From Oehlia diaphana (Eukaryota; Glomeromycota; Glomeromycetes; Glomerales; Glomeraceae), in the NCBI GenBank assembly GCA_003833135.1, contig QZLH01000872.1, forward strand, positions 4,642 to 54,706: a DNA stretch of 50,065 nucleotides. The letters run 5' to 3'. Both the position numbers and the translations under genes were made by a program. Positions 1 through 12,600 of this stretch are shown here, piece by piece (the stretch's first letter is position 1; every line of letters starts with the position of its first letter). The notes under the pieces were generated by a model, which was not told the DNA's origin, ran no database searches, and saw only the letters and a list, made by a program, of their open reading frames with translations.

Positions 1-1
1 C

Positions 2-350
2 TCAATCTGCAATATCATATTGAATCCCAAAAGCCCAGGTATTAAATGCAATGACAAGTCCGTCAAATACCGGATGGATTTTCTTGTGGTAAATAATTAA
101 TGATTTTCGTCACAGTACTTTGAAGTTGAAAATTTTCAAAAATCAATGTATAATCAATTATTAGGAATCGTTTAATAATGAGACTAAGGTAACGCCCCAG
201 ATAATGGAAGAATTGGCTGAGCGAGAAAAGCAAAATAATCCGGATGTAACTTCTGACGCAGATGAGTCAATGGTGGTAACAGTCGATTATGATGATGATA
301 ACACAGATGCCTACACAAAAATGGTAAATTATTTATCTAATAATATGTGA
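2..350 (+). CDS. possible 3' end of a gene cut by the window edge
   Basis: An open segment at 2-88 (ending MDFLV) could be spliced in phase 0 to a second open segment at 201-350. The join uses a GTAAAT donor at 89 and a CAG acceptor at 198-200. The second segment begins IMEELAEREKQ, has an acidic stretch (DYDDDNTD) and stops at TGA 348-350. The composition is more protein-like than the surrounding AT-rich DNA. I recognise no family, and the upstream part lies outside the window. It could equally be a chance open frame. Low confidence. Confidence 0.25.
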
Positions 351-758
351 TTTAACTTACTAAACTTTAGAAATAAAAATATATATATATGTATTTAGGT
401 CAATAGTTTAGATTCGAAATTTTAAATCCGTCAAATATTTTACCATATGTGGTAAATGGAGTGCTTTACCTTTGGCGAAGACATACTTATAACGATGGAA
501 TTTTAATATTATTCATCTTTAGATACTTTAAATACACGCGCTGTTCAACGTCATTGAAATACGTTTGAAGGATGGTGATAAGTTGGCACACGCCAGATTT
601 TTTTTCTTAATTTTTCTTTTTGTTGTATTCTTTTAATTTAGATTTATTTAGTTATATTTGAAATTCTTCGATTTATAAATTTATTTAGTTACATATTAAA
701 AATACAATATATGATGACTGTGGTGATCAGTGAATAATTTATTTTTTCAAGAATTTAT
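351..758. other. gene-free AT-rich stretch
   Basis: About 400 bp of AT-rich sequence with no supportable exon. If the open segments upstream are real, it would be their 3' flank. Confidence 0.4.
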
Positions 759-1000
759 GCAGAACTTCGTTTTTGAATTTTTTTGCAGAATCTGTTCTTG
801 AATTTCTCTGCAGAACTTCGTTCTTGAATTTTTTCGCATGTATAATTTTTGGAGATTTTTACAGAATTTTGTTCTTGAATTTTTTTGCATGTATAATTTT
901 TGGAGATTTTCACAGAATTTTGTTCTTGAATTTTTTCGCATGCTATAATTTTTTAGGATTTTCGCAGAATTTTCATTTTCTTGAAATTCTGCGCAGAAAT
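759..1000. repeat. 51-bp tandem repeat built of 25/26-bp subunits
   Basis: GCATG marks recur at 836, 887 and 938, exactly 51 bp apart, with near-identical sequence between them. Upstream, shorter copies starting GCAGAA recur at 759, 785 and 810 (26 and 25 bp apart). The 51-bp unit looks like one 26-mer plus one diverged 25-mer. Because 51 is a multiple of three, the array translates into 17-residue repeats in one frame on each strand: NSRTKFCKNLQKLY on minus (747-1124) and FLNFFACIIFGDF on plus (773-1138). Neither frame has a convincing promoter or homologue, so I call this a minisatellite rather than a gene. Confidence 0.75.
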
Positions 1001-1140
1001 AATAAAATTTTTTCCTTTGAATTTTTCTCGCGGGATTGCAGATCTGTACAGAAATGGTGGCAAATGTCACTTGCAGATCTGTGCAGATCTGCATCTCAAA
1101 AAATTCCCCGATGTGATTTATCAAATTTAGAGATATAATA

Positions 1141-3863
1141 ACATTTCAATTAGATGCATCTTGATAATATGAATTCATTGAATCATAAATAATTAAATTC
1201 TGTTTACTGGTTATTGAAATAATTTGATTTAACTTTATAAAATAATTCATTTTTTATCTTTAAAAATTTAATAAATACAAATTTTACAATGTTTTCTTCT
1301 CTAATAAACTTAGAAAGATGAAATATGATTCATTAGATTTGTCTTGTTAAGGTACATTATATTTATTATTTTTATATCTCTAGAATTAATAAATCAAAAG
1401 TTATTTGTATTTTACTGTTTTTAAACATTTAACAATAACTTCTGATCTATTGAACTTTATAGATTTGAAAATACTGTGGTTAGATGCATTTTGATTAAAC
1501 GAATCTAATGAATCATAAATCATTAAATTCTGATCATTGGATGTCAAAATAATGTAATTTAATGGTCATTTTTTAGAAGTGTTTGGATACTTTTGGCAGG
1601 TGGGTAAGTGGTGGGTGTATATATATAATTTTTTGCATATAAAAGTTTTGATAAAAAATATATAAATTACATAAATTTATTATTTTAATATATAATATAT
1701 AGTATTAGATTACATACTATTTATATTATATAATGCTGACTAAGAGACTCCTTTTAGATATACCCTTTACTCATCTTAATATATCAAAATTGTGATATGT
1801 AAATTTATTTTATTCCTAAAAATTAGAATATTTAACTAATATTATAAATCAAATTTAAAATTTTCATACATTAATTTTGTTTTGTACTAATAGGATGAAT
1901 GTACATATTCAAATATAATTCAAATTTTAAATCATTAAAGTTGATATAGATTTAGATATTTTAGACAGTATTATATGGTAATTTTTTTATAAATTAAATA
2001 TAATTTTTGCTATATTATAAAATTTATTATAATACTTAATATATTGTAGATTTCTATATTTTTATCTGGAAATTTAAGAGTATAACTCCAAAAAATAGAA
2101 TTATATTCTTAAAATATACTTTTAATACTTTATTAAATAGGATTTTAGATTCTTTGATGATACTTTTCTTACCTTATACATTTGCTCTTTAAATACTAAT
2201 AATTTTTTTTGCATATAAAGTAAATTTGAATAAAGTACCTTTTAGCTAAAAACTGGAAAAATTTACTTTTTTTGCAGCTGTAAAATTTGCACAGTAAAAT
2301 TCAGTCATGTTTTTTATTAATACAGATGTCTGTATACTCTAATTACTACAAATTATACTTGACAATACTTTTATAAAAAAGTGTTATAAACTGAATACAG
2401 GTATGGTTTTGAAAGTAAAAAAAGAATTTTTTTTTTAAGCATTTTTATATGATGTGGTTAGTTATCAATTTTTTTAATAAAATAAAAACTACTTATGCAT
2501 TTGTTAATTTAAATACAATACAATTAAATAATTTATTAATTATAATTTAATAATGTAAATTTAATGTAGCAACTTTTATAGCTACTATTATTTATCGTCT
2601 AAAGCAAAAAATTAGGATAATTGGCATTAGATTGGCTCCAACTTTTTTCTATACTGTATATTGGTTCATTATATTGAACAAGTTAGATATTGAGGTATAA
2701 GTGGTGGACACAAGTAATAACTAATATGTACGAAATAAACCTTGAGAAGTATTTTATATATTGTTACACTTTTATAACCACTTATATGCTTCTCAAATAT
2801 GTCTAAAGATTTCAAAGGTTAGCTTAATTAACCAAAATAATTTAAGGTTATATGTAAATCTCTATTCTCTCTTAAATTTTCTTTTTCGTTAATTAATATC
2901 TGCAATTAAAAATCATTGAATATTATGAAACATTTTGCAAGATTAAATAAGTTTGTTACTTGTACTCCCACTTTAAAGACTCGGGCGACCTAAAAATCTT
3001 AATTCTGTTAGAATTAGGCTAATCGAGCATACAGTTTGTCGTACCAGGTACAATTTAATTTTTAAACCAGGCTCTTTCAAAGAACCTGAATAATAACTTT
3101 CATTATACAGTTCCTTTGTTACCTATTTTATAACGTAAATGTGCAGAAAAGAATTCTTTTGATCCAAATCTCAAACCGTTTTATAGGTGCTTGTTGTTTC
3201 ACATCTAAAGATTTAGATTCGCTTAATATAAAGGTGAGACAATATATTTGAGATACAAATTATTCTTATTGGTTCGGAAATTAATTAGAAAAATGACATA
3301 CACCGTGAAGTTACTTAATTATCCATTTATGGTATAAACGCACGAATATTAAATCTTGGTAAAGAAGTAGTGAGAGAAGCTGATTAAGGAAAAAAATAAA
3401 GCTTATTTGGGTATAAGTGAATATTTCAAATAATTATTGAAATAGCTAAATTACAATCAATTACAACAATGGGATTTTATTTATAAACCACAACATATAT
3501 ATATCGGTGTTTAGCTTCATCATATAAAAAAAACCTGGTAATTCCCTTTCGTTGAACATTAAATATGTGTCACAAAATTGTGTCAGAACACAAAGTCCTA
3601 ATAGTAGGACTAAGACTTGATTTTTTAGTGTTACCAACTCTAAAAGAAATTTGTCCTACAAAACCCTCAAATTGGTAGGTACCAGGTCACAGTTATGAAC
3701 ATGTTTTTTTTGCAGAGTTGCAACAGGATATGATGATAGTACAACACGCAGTGCCAGTATAAAAGACTAATTTCCGTTTGTTATTAAGGAGGGAAAATTT
3801 TTTTTTTGAAATTTATTTATCGGTTGTTAAGTTTAGTAAATTGGTAAATTTACGATTATACAG
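1141..3863. other. intergenic AT-rich region with dispersed repeats
   Basis: About 2.7 kb with no supportable exon on either strand. It holds a diverged direct repeat (1150-1232 and 1480-1562), an inverted copy of part of that repeat (1325-1342 against 1499-1516), and a small perfect hairpin (AGTCCTA-ATAG-TAGGACT, about 3595-3612). The last few hundred bases probably contain the promoter and 5' leader of the HSF gene. A CAG lies immediately before its ATG and could be a 5'-UTR intron acceptor. Confidence 0.6.
1150..1562. repeat. diverged direct repeat pair, about 83 bp each
   Basis: 1150-1232 and 1480-1562 both run TTAGATGCAT...GAATCATAAAT.ATTAAATTCTG... and end in TTTAA. They are about 330 bp apart and clearly alignable despite substitutions. 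A piece of the second copy (1499-1516) also occurs inverted at 1325-1342 with 17 of 18 bases matching. This looks like the remains of an old non-coding repeat. Confidence 0.55.
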
Positions 3864-5329
3864 ATGAGCGCGTATCAACTATCTTCACCCTCATCACCCA
3901 CAACACCTACTACACCACAATCGCACTTCCAAAATCAGAATCTCATGTCCCTTCAGCCGCCTTCCACACAACCTGTTAAGATGAGTAGCAACACCTTTGT
4001 TCACAAGCTGTACAAGTAAGTTTAAATTTTAAAACTAAAGCTGTTGCGACAAGGTAATGGGTTTGCAACTAGCTAATCGTGTTTTAATTACTGGTTTATT
4101 CTTTTTCTTAATAAATATTAACAATACATATTTCCGATCTTTAAGTATGGTTGTTGACAAGCAATATCAACATCTTATCGCTTGGAATTATACCGGGTCC
4201 TCCTTTATAGTATGTAATATTATGGAATTTTCTCGCGACGTCTTACCAAAGCATTTTAAACACAATAATTTTTCTAGTTTTGTTCGTCAACTAAATATGT
4301 AAGTTAGTTACTATTTTATTTTTTTTACTTGGGCTTAAAATATAATTTATTAATTTTATTATCGTTTTAATTTAGGTATGGTTTTCACAAAGTGAATAAA
4401 TCACCTCGTGGACATCGTACACTAGCGGAAAATCAAATTTGGGAATTTTCTCACCCGAAATTTTTGCGCGGTCGTCCGGATTTATTAGATGATATTAAAA
4501 GAAAAGCTATGGAGTCAGAAACTTTACGACGAGAAACAGGGGATTTACATGCACATCTTGCTATGATGCAAGTTGCACAAAATGAATTAATTCAGCAAAT
4601 TAGACAATTACAGGAAAATTTTGCCGAGGTTATGAGGGATTTGGCGGATACGAAACGAAAACAAAATTTGCAGCAACATTGGATGAAAGGAATGTGGGAA
4701 TTTATGCAGAGTCAAGGGTCGACGGCAACACGTGAGTTTATGGTGTATGATATAGAGTGTCAATAAATAATAAAATTATTTGGGGGGAATATATAATAAT
4801 AATATTTTTAATAATAATAAATTTATTTATTTAATTTTAAGTTCCATTTGAATTGAATTTTGATAATTTTGAAATCAAACCTGAACCTGAACGGCCACCG
4901 ATATATATCACATCACCGGAGAATAACCATACCAATATGAGTTTTCTTTTAAACCAATTATCAACACAACAAGGAGTGCATCAGATGCCACAGCGTCCGT
5001 CGACGCCGTTGACGGTAAACACTAATATAGCAAGTCAATCATCTAGTCAAAACAGTCCACATGGGCAAAGCCCATTGAACATTCAGCTTCCTACGAGTCC
5101 CTTTTTGGGAAACTCAATATTATCTAGTACAGTGCCACCACTCTCTCCTAATTCATTTTCTTTTAACCAGGCTGTAAACACACCTTTACCACCAAGTCCT
5201 TCTCCGGGTTCACCAATGGCACATCTATCAGATGACGATATGGATGGCAGCAGTTCTCTTTATTGTACAAGTCCTGGTGGCAGTCATGCTGGATCAGAAT
5301 ATGGTGAAGAAATGTTTAATACAGTGTAG
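3864..5329 (+). CDS. heat shock factor-type transcription factor
   Basis: Nuclear factor expected to bind heat-shock elements as a trimer. Exons: 3864-4015, 4146-4298, 4376-4731 and 4842-5329, giving 382 residues. All introns are GT-AG and the frame closes exactly. The HSF DNA-binding domain spans about residues 45-145. It contains FVHKLYNMV at its start, the recognition-helix core FKHNNFSSFVRQLNMYGFHK, and IWEFSHPKFLRGRPDLL. It is followed by a heptad-rich segment (about 146-195, LAMMQVAQNELIQQIRQL), the HR-A/B trimerisation coiled coil. The C-terminal half is Ser/Pro/Gln/Asn-rich, typical of an activation region, with a SUMO consensus-like IKPEPE just after the third intron. The start is the first ATG, and the domain is split by introns at sites that restore family residues (YN|M and NM|YG). 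It converges on the receptor gene downstream. HSF-family membership is certain; whether this is the Hsf1 or the Skn7/Sfl1-like paralogue is not. Confidence 0.93.
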
Positions 5330-6363
5330 AGTCCCTTCTTAATCCCGTTTTTTTCCACGATTATTTTATTTACTTTATGGACTTATGGTATAGGTATGGA
5401 TAACTTAACATGGTAAAGAGGGACTAAATATGGATCATTTCAATGTATGTTGTTATTCAGTCTTATTCATCTTTTCTTTATTTTAGAGGAAAAATTTTGA
5501 TAGATTTTGTTCCATCATAAAAATCCTACAAAAAAAAGGTTTCATTGGCGGTTGGGTTTTTTTGTAGTATATATACATATACATATTTTATTATTATTAT
5601 TATTATTTTATAACACGTTAGCCTGAACATTTTTGATTTCACCATTTATTATTGTTTTTATTATTCTATTCATTTTATTATTGTTGTTTGCAATTACGTG
5701 TATTATATGTACTTCCATGATTACTATACATATATATTATTTTTATATTAAATAGTCAACCCACCCACGACATTTGAATTTTTTTATATTTCGTTATTAT
5801 TTTTTTTTTCTTTATTTTATTTTATTTTTTTCCCTTTATATATATTTTTAGGAACCATTATCGTATTGAATTACATTATTTGGAGTTATTGTTCTTTCAT
5901 TTTGACCAATCTGAATCAAATATTCAAATATTTGAGTAAACAAGAATTTCCTCGATTCGATTTCGAAATATTTGACGGTAATACTGTTTCACAAGTTGAA
6001 ATATTTCTTTTCTCAATATAATTAATGTTATTACTGAGATCATAAAGTTTTAAAAAAAATTCCTATTATATGATATCCAATATCGATTTATTAGGATTTT
6101 CTCAGTGATCTTTTTACTTTCGAAAATTTAGAAATATTTTTTTTCTTTTAGTAACAAATTTTTTTTTTTGTATATTAAGAAGAAATTTTATTTATATATT
6201 ATTAATTCTTAATCGATTTTTTTTTATATTCTCGATGATGTGAAAGTGTAAAATATACTAAATAATCTAAATAATCTAAATAATCTAAATATACAAATGA
6301 AAAAAAATTACTTTAAAGTACAAATGCAATAAAGATAAATATTTATATATTTTTATTATAATC
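5330..6363. other. intergenic region between convergent genes
   Basis: About 1 kb of T-rich then A-rich sequence that should hold the 3' ends of the HSF transcript (+) and the receptor transcript (-). It has long homopolymers and a short TAATCTAAA run near 6260-6290. No exon, RNA gene or mobile element was recognised. Confidence 0.5.
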
Positions 6364-8218
6364 TTATTTTGGATTAGTTGAAAAAATAGGAATAGTAGGA
6401 GAAGCAGGTCTAACAACAACTCGTTCAAGTTGCGCTATTGACTTTTCTTCAATTAATTCATATTCATATTCATATTCAGATTCAGATTCAGATCCAGATC
6501 CAGATCCAGCTCCGGACCCGGATTCATTTTTTTCAATTTCTTCAACGTTCCGTTTAGCATTATTATTAGTATTATTAGTATTAAATTGAGTGTAAGCAAC
6601 TAGATCATCAAATTGATGTTGGTCCATGTGAGCAATCGCTGAAGTAATTGAGTCTAATTCCGGTATTTCTTGTGCAAGTCCAGAAACTGGACGAAATTTA
6701 CGTGAATTATCATTAATAGGTACTAAATGTGTACTAGTATTACTTATTCGCTTTATATGAGGGGAATTATTATTAGCGTTGATATTATTAATAATAATAT
6801 TATTATTAATTAATATAGTAGTTGATGATTCTCTTCTACAACTTTGTATTATCCTAATATGCAAAGAATAAGTTATTTTTCAATGTAAAATGATAATTTT
6901 AAGGAAAAAGAAAAAGGACAATAAGGATAATACCTTATACTTATCGTTGCTACAACGAACATAATGCAAAGAGGATTAAAAAAAGCGTAGGTTACAAACA
7001 TGACAATATTCAATGATTTAGAATGAGTAACCAACCATTTACGAAATATTGAAGCAGTAGTACAATATGTAAAATAATATAAATAAGTTAACATTATTAT
7101 ATATAAAGTGAATCTAATCTTTTTTAAACCTGATTGCATTCTTTCTACCCTTCCAACAGTAATATGATTACTTTCTTTTGCAACAGTAATATGATAACTT
7201 AATATATTACATAATTCTTTACCAAAATAGAATGATCCCATAGCACCAAATCCAAACCATAAACTCCATAATAAATATCTTATTGATATTAATGTATCGG
7301 CTATTTTCGCATTATTTTTATCTCTAAAATATCCGCTTATAGCTGTGACTGGCCATACTGTCATAGGTACAATTATTGTCATTATTAAAAGATATCCATC
7401 TGATAATTTATTATTTGGACGCCACGGTCTTTGTTTCGAATTTAAATGATTCCCAATTTGTAAATATGTTCCAATAACAAACCACGCACAACCTAAGTTA
7501 AGGAGAGAAGTGTTAATATAGAAAAAAATTAAAACAAAAGTAATAATTTACAATAATAACCTGTTGAAGCACATGTCCAATACTAATAAAAGAATATAAT
7601 AATGAATTAGTATTTTTTTTTATAATTAAACTTTTAAATTTTATGAATTTTATGATAATAAATTAATATATTCACCAATTCTTGAAATGCTAATTTTAGA
7701 GAGAGAGATATAATGTATATTAGTATTGAATTTATTTGAATTATAGTATTTTTTTTTTAATAATTATTTATACTTACTTTCTAATGCAAAATAATTGCCT
7801 TTCAATTTACCAGACCGCAAAATAAGAATGAATGATATTCGACCTAGGGATTAAAAATACCAAATGAATATTGGCGCAGTGATCAATTATGAGGCGCAGT
7901 ATCAAATTTTACGCGTTCATTCTGCATACCAATCAACCATAGTATCGCCCAAACCAGAAATCCTTCAACAGGATTCGGTCTAATAAAACCAGTCCCAGGT
8001 ACTTTAGGAGAGAATAAAGTACATCCTTGACGACTAATTCTAAACCAAAGTAAAATTATGCAAGCAATTGCTATAAAACCTGATAAAGAGAGATTTATTG
8101 TGTATAATAATCTATATAATTGACCATCATCGCAAGATAATGTTACTCTCCAATCGCAATATGAATGATTACGATATAAGTAGACCATAGAATCTTCATC
8201 GGAGGGTTCAGTGGCCAT
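6364..8218 (-). CDS. seven-transmembrane receptor-like protein (GPCR-type)
   Basis: Predicted plasma-membrane receptor. Exons in transcript order: 8218-7930, 7843-7778, 7689-7676 (14 nt), 7582-7561 (22 nt), 7492-6934 and 6853-6364, giving 479 residues. The two micro-exons are needed to keep frame and give a continuous helix (ETFQELYWTCASTGCAWFV). Hydrophobic segments in order: about 38-60 (SGFIAIACIILLWF), about 84-105 (GFLVWAILWLIG), the YWTCAS helix, LLIMTIIVPMTVWPV, YLLWSLWFGFGAMGSF, FTLYIIMLTYLYYF and IVMFVTYAFFNPLCIMFVV. The N-terminus is short and acidic with one N-H-S sequon. The roughly 165-residue C-tail is Asn-rich and carries a Gly/Ser then Ser/Glu then Tyr/Glu run (GSGSGSESESEYEYEYE). 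Topology resembles cAMP/glucose-receptor-like fungal GPCRs, but I cannot name the class or ligand. It converges on the HSF gene. Confidence 0.75.
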
Positions 8219-9693
8219 TATTTATTATTCCCTTCTTAATTATATTATATATATATATTTTAAAAAACATACGAAAGAATCTAATAATTATTATAAGTAT
8301 AGAAAATATTTACATGTATATATGTGTGCGTGGTGTGTGCATGTATACCGAAAAAAAGGAGGGGGGAATAATAAAAAGGGAAGAGAAATTTTAATGATAT
8401 TTTATATATGTATCGAATAAACCAAGATTTAACTTACTTTATACATGATTGGCTTAAATTGTGTTCAATTGGATTGGTTTAATATAAGCATTTTAATTGG
8501 GGATTATATATTAATTTGAAACTATTTCGGAAAAGCATAGCTAAAAGCGGGACAAAATGATAGGCATATCACGTGCATACGTACAATCAAACTAACTCGA
8601 TCAAGCTTTATCCTTTACGCTTAACCCAATTCTGTTCAAATTTCGAATTAAATATAATTGCATGAAAAATGGTTTATTTCGGCTTTTAATTCAAATTCTG
8701 AAACGTGCCCGGTGGAAAGAAAAAAATTTGTATATACAATAGATTAAATTTCTATATATGTCCCGTTTAGAAACCTATTTATTCAATGAATATTTTATTG
8801 TTTGTTAATTAAATAATTAATTAATTTAAAAACAATAAAAATGTTACTATTTTCAAAGAAAGAATGACTTTTAAGCCAAATATTCTGAAATTCCGAAAAT
8901 TAATTATTTGTCAGCAACAAGTTAATTGATTTTGTTTGTTTGTTGTATGTCAATGTACATCACAACGTGCTTAATTAGAACGAATTTTTTAAGAGAAATT
9001 TACGAAAGTTTAATTAAAAAAGAAACTTTGTAATTACGGTAATTATGTTTACCGTAAATACTGTACAATATTTAAAATGTTTCTTGAAACATATTACGCA
9101 GGGTGGCATGCATAGGGCCTATAATATTTTATTTACCAAATGATCTAATGAATATGATCTTACTCTATATAGCAAGCGAATTTTTGAAATAAAAGTTAAA
9201 TCACATTTAAAATTTTTTTTACTTTTCTCAATAAGAAAATTTTCAGGAGATTTTTGAAGTGCCCTTTTGAAATTATTTCTTTCGTATCTCATTTTGAGCC
9301 CTCAAAAATTCTGTCTTTCGAATATTTCGAATCTTAAATCTCTTAAGTCTAGATCTGTCGAACATAATAATTTTTAATTTATTATATTAATTATATTTGT
9401 TTTTTATTCATCTATAATGATTACCTGTTTAAACATACATTATTTACGCTAAAAAAAATTCCTTAATTTATTATGACAAATATTGAAAACTGGTATTTTT
9501 AATATTTTATGACCTAACTCACCTAACTCTACATGGTGTAACTTATGTTACACAAATGATCATATTTTTCATATTTTGGATCTGCAATCCTAAAATTTCT
9601 CCACGAAATATTTTAAATTATGAATTCTAATCAATATATTTTTGTCTTTTTTTTCTTCTCTTGATATTTTCTATTTATCCGAATTTCTTAGAA
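8219..9693. other. intergenic region between divergent genes
   Basis: Nearly 1.5 kb separates the receptor start (-) from the Iks1-type kinase start (+), so it should hold both promoters. A 69-codon open frame at 8211-8420 overlaps the receptor start on the opposite strand; it is Tyr/Lys-rich and looks spurious. A CAGGGTGGCATGCATAGGGCC stretch near 9100 is the only GC-richer island. Nothing else was recognised. Confidence 0.5.
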
Positions 9694-12600
9694 ATGAAAT
9701 CACGAAAAAATTCTAAAAATTTACAAAATGTATTATTAACTCATGATGAAGTTGATTCTGAAAATTCTGATAAAATTACAATGATCTTTCCGAGTGCTCA
9801 ACCTTGCACTATTGAACCTTTTGTTGAACCACCACCGGGAAAAATTATAAGATCTAGAAGAAATACTTTTACTTATGGTCAAGTTGGTGAAGGGAGCACT
9901 TCTCATTCCTCTGGTAGTGGTATTGATAGTCATAATGAACTTGTCCCTTACTCTAAAGAGTGGACGGTCATTCTGTGTGTTTGTTTTTTAATTAAATAAA
10001 GTTAATAAATATTTTTATTTCGTATGTATTTATATATATATATATTTTTTCAAATATATACGTAAATTTTTAGGCGTAATGAAAACGCTGGTCAATTAGT
10101 CCTTTATAATACTACTAATCGACGCGTTTCGGTTAGACGTTTACCACCAAGAAATGATCCGTTATCATCCCAGTCTCAGGTTTAATTCTTTAAGTTTGAA
10201 TGTGTTTGGTTTCAACTTAACATTTAATTAATCTTAAAATAAAAATTAAGGTGTTGACTACATCACCTGCGTGTTTTATATGCGGAAGACCTTATGAAAC
10301 AGCTAACCATATGTCTAGTGTATGTTTAAATTTATTTAGTTTTATATATATGTACATAGATGTTGAACTTAAATAATATTATTAATTTTTTAATATAATA
10401 TTAAAAGACTTTAAATCCAGATTTTATGCATAGAAATTATTTTCGTTTATTAGGGAATTCTGAAAGGTTTATTTTATAACTGTTAATTTTATGTTTTCAA
10501 TTAAATGTATTGAATTTAAATTTTCATTATTTAATTCAAGCATTCAACCTGAAGTATCACCTATAATTGGACAATCCACATTTTCTACACACACTGTTTC
10601 ATCACACTCCTTTGCAGAATCTTCAACAACAACAACAACATCATCATCATCATCCATAAATTCAGATTTTGAAACACATTCTAACCTTTCACAAAATTCA
10701 TTTAATCAAGGATATTATGAGAGATTTTTTATTGAAGAAAAAAAACTGGGACGAGGATTTCGTGGATCTGTTTATCTCTGTAAGGTATGTTGCAAATATT
10801 AATTGGACTTTCTATAAAATATTGTTCCGATTATTTTTTTTAAAAAAAACAAAAAAAAATATTCATAGCATATTCTGGATAACGTACATTTGGGAGAATA
10901 TGCTATTAAGAAAGTTGCCGTTGGTGATAATCATTCATGGTTGGTTAGGATGTTAAGAGAAGTTCATTTATTAGAAAAGTTACATCATCCTAATATTGTG
11001 GATTATAAGCATGCTTGGTTAGAATATCATCAATTAACAAATTTTGGTCCACAAGTTCCATGTTTATTTATTTTAATGGAATGCGCTAATGGAGGAAATT
11101 TAGAAGAATATATTAAAGAGCAATCATCAACTTTTTCAACGCAACATGATTCAGAGGAAGTAAATTTAAGTGCAAAAGAACGTTTATTGCGTGCAAGAAG
11201 AATGAGACAAGCACATGAACAATCAACAACAAATCCTAATAATGTACCAAAAAAACGTTATTTAGAATTGCCAGAGATTTGGTCGATGTTTATTGATATT
11301 TGTGAAGGTTTGGCTCACTTACATCGACATGGTATTGTGCATAGGGATTTAAAACCTTCAAATTTGCTATTACAATATGACGAGGAGGGAAATAGTATGT
11401 TAGTATTTTAATATATTAATATATAGATTAATTACCATTCATTTTTTTCAGCATTTAGTAAATTTGTAAATTAATTATTTTAGACCAAGAGTTTTGATAT
11501 CAGATTTTGGAGAATGTGAAATATTAGATCAACTTTCAGAACGTGATCGAACTGGCGCAACTGGAACTCTTGAGTTTATGGCACCTGAATTATTAACTGG
11601 TAATTTATTTATTATATAAATGCTATTTTTTTTTATAATTAATTAAAGATTTTTTTAATTTTTTAAATAGTTGATGAGAATGGAAAATATTATAAAGATT
11701 ATTCTCAAAAATCTGATATGTGGTCTTTGGGAATGGTTCTTTATTATCTTTGTTATTCCAGACTTCCTTATTATCAAGTGGATGATGTTGATTTATTGAA
11801 ACAAGAAATTTTACATTTCAAAAGGTTAGTTACTCACGAAATACTATTTATAGTGTACCCATCCCTGTTTTAACAATGGAAAAAAATTTTTTTTTTTTTT
11901 TATTTAGTGTGTCGTTTCCGGAAAATAACAATTTTTTTACAAGTTCTTCACATAAAATTCCTCAACAACTTAGAAATTTGATTAAACGATTGTTATCATG
12001 GAATAAAAAAAGTAGGCCTTCTTGTGATGAGATATTGAAATCAGTTGAAGATATTAGGTCAACTTTTGCTAAAAACGTTTATAATGAGACTCCAGGTGTA
12101 TGTATAATTAATTAACTATCATGCAATTTAATCGAAATTTTTTGTGGTTTTACCATTTTATAACAATTTTAAATTATTTCTAGAAACTATCATTTATTAC
12201 ACCATAATTTTTTACGAAGAAGGAAAATCTTATCTTGTTTATATCCATTAATATGATACGATAGTCTCATTACCAAATGAAGAATATGTGACAAGTTCAT
12301 CATCAGCTCCAATTTCAACCAACAATTCTACTACTACCACAAGAATGACTTCTAGTAAAGTTGGTTTAAATACACATCACATAATATCAGAATCTGTTAT
12401 ATCGTCAGACGTTTCTTCTTCCGAATCTATCGAATCTATCGGAAATAATGATGAAACAACAAATTTACGTAAACGTAAGAAAGTTGCTGAAAAGGTTCGA
12501 GAGAGCGAAGGTTCTTCAACATCTGGTATTGAAGAAGATGTAGAACAGATTTCCTCAATATTTAAGGTGGAAAAAAAGTTACCTTGTTGTTTTGTAACGT

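Noticed and set aside
4057..4302. Open frame beginning MGLQLANRVLITGLFFF
   Set aside because: It is HSF exon 2 read backwards into the preceding intron. The family sequence requires splicing at 4146.
8211..8420. 69-codon plus-strand frame at the receptor start
   Set aside because: Low-complexity Tyr/Lys-rich translation overlapping the antisense promoter of the receptor gene; no sign of a real gene.
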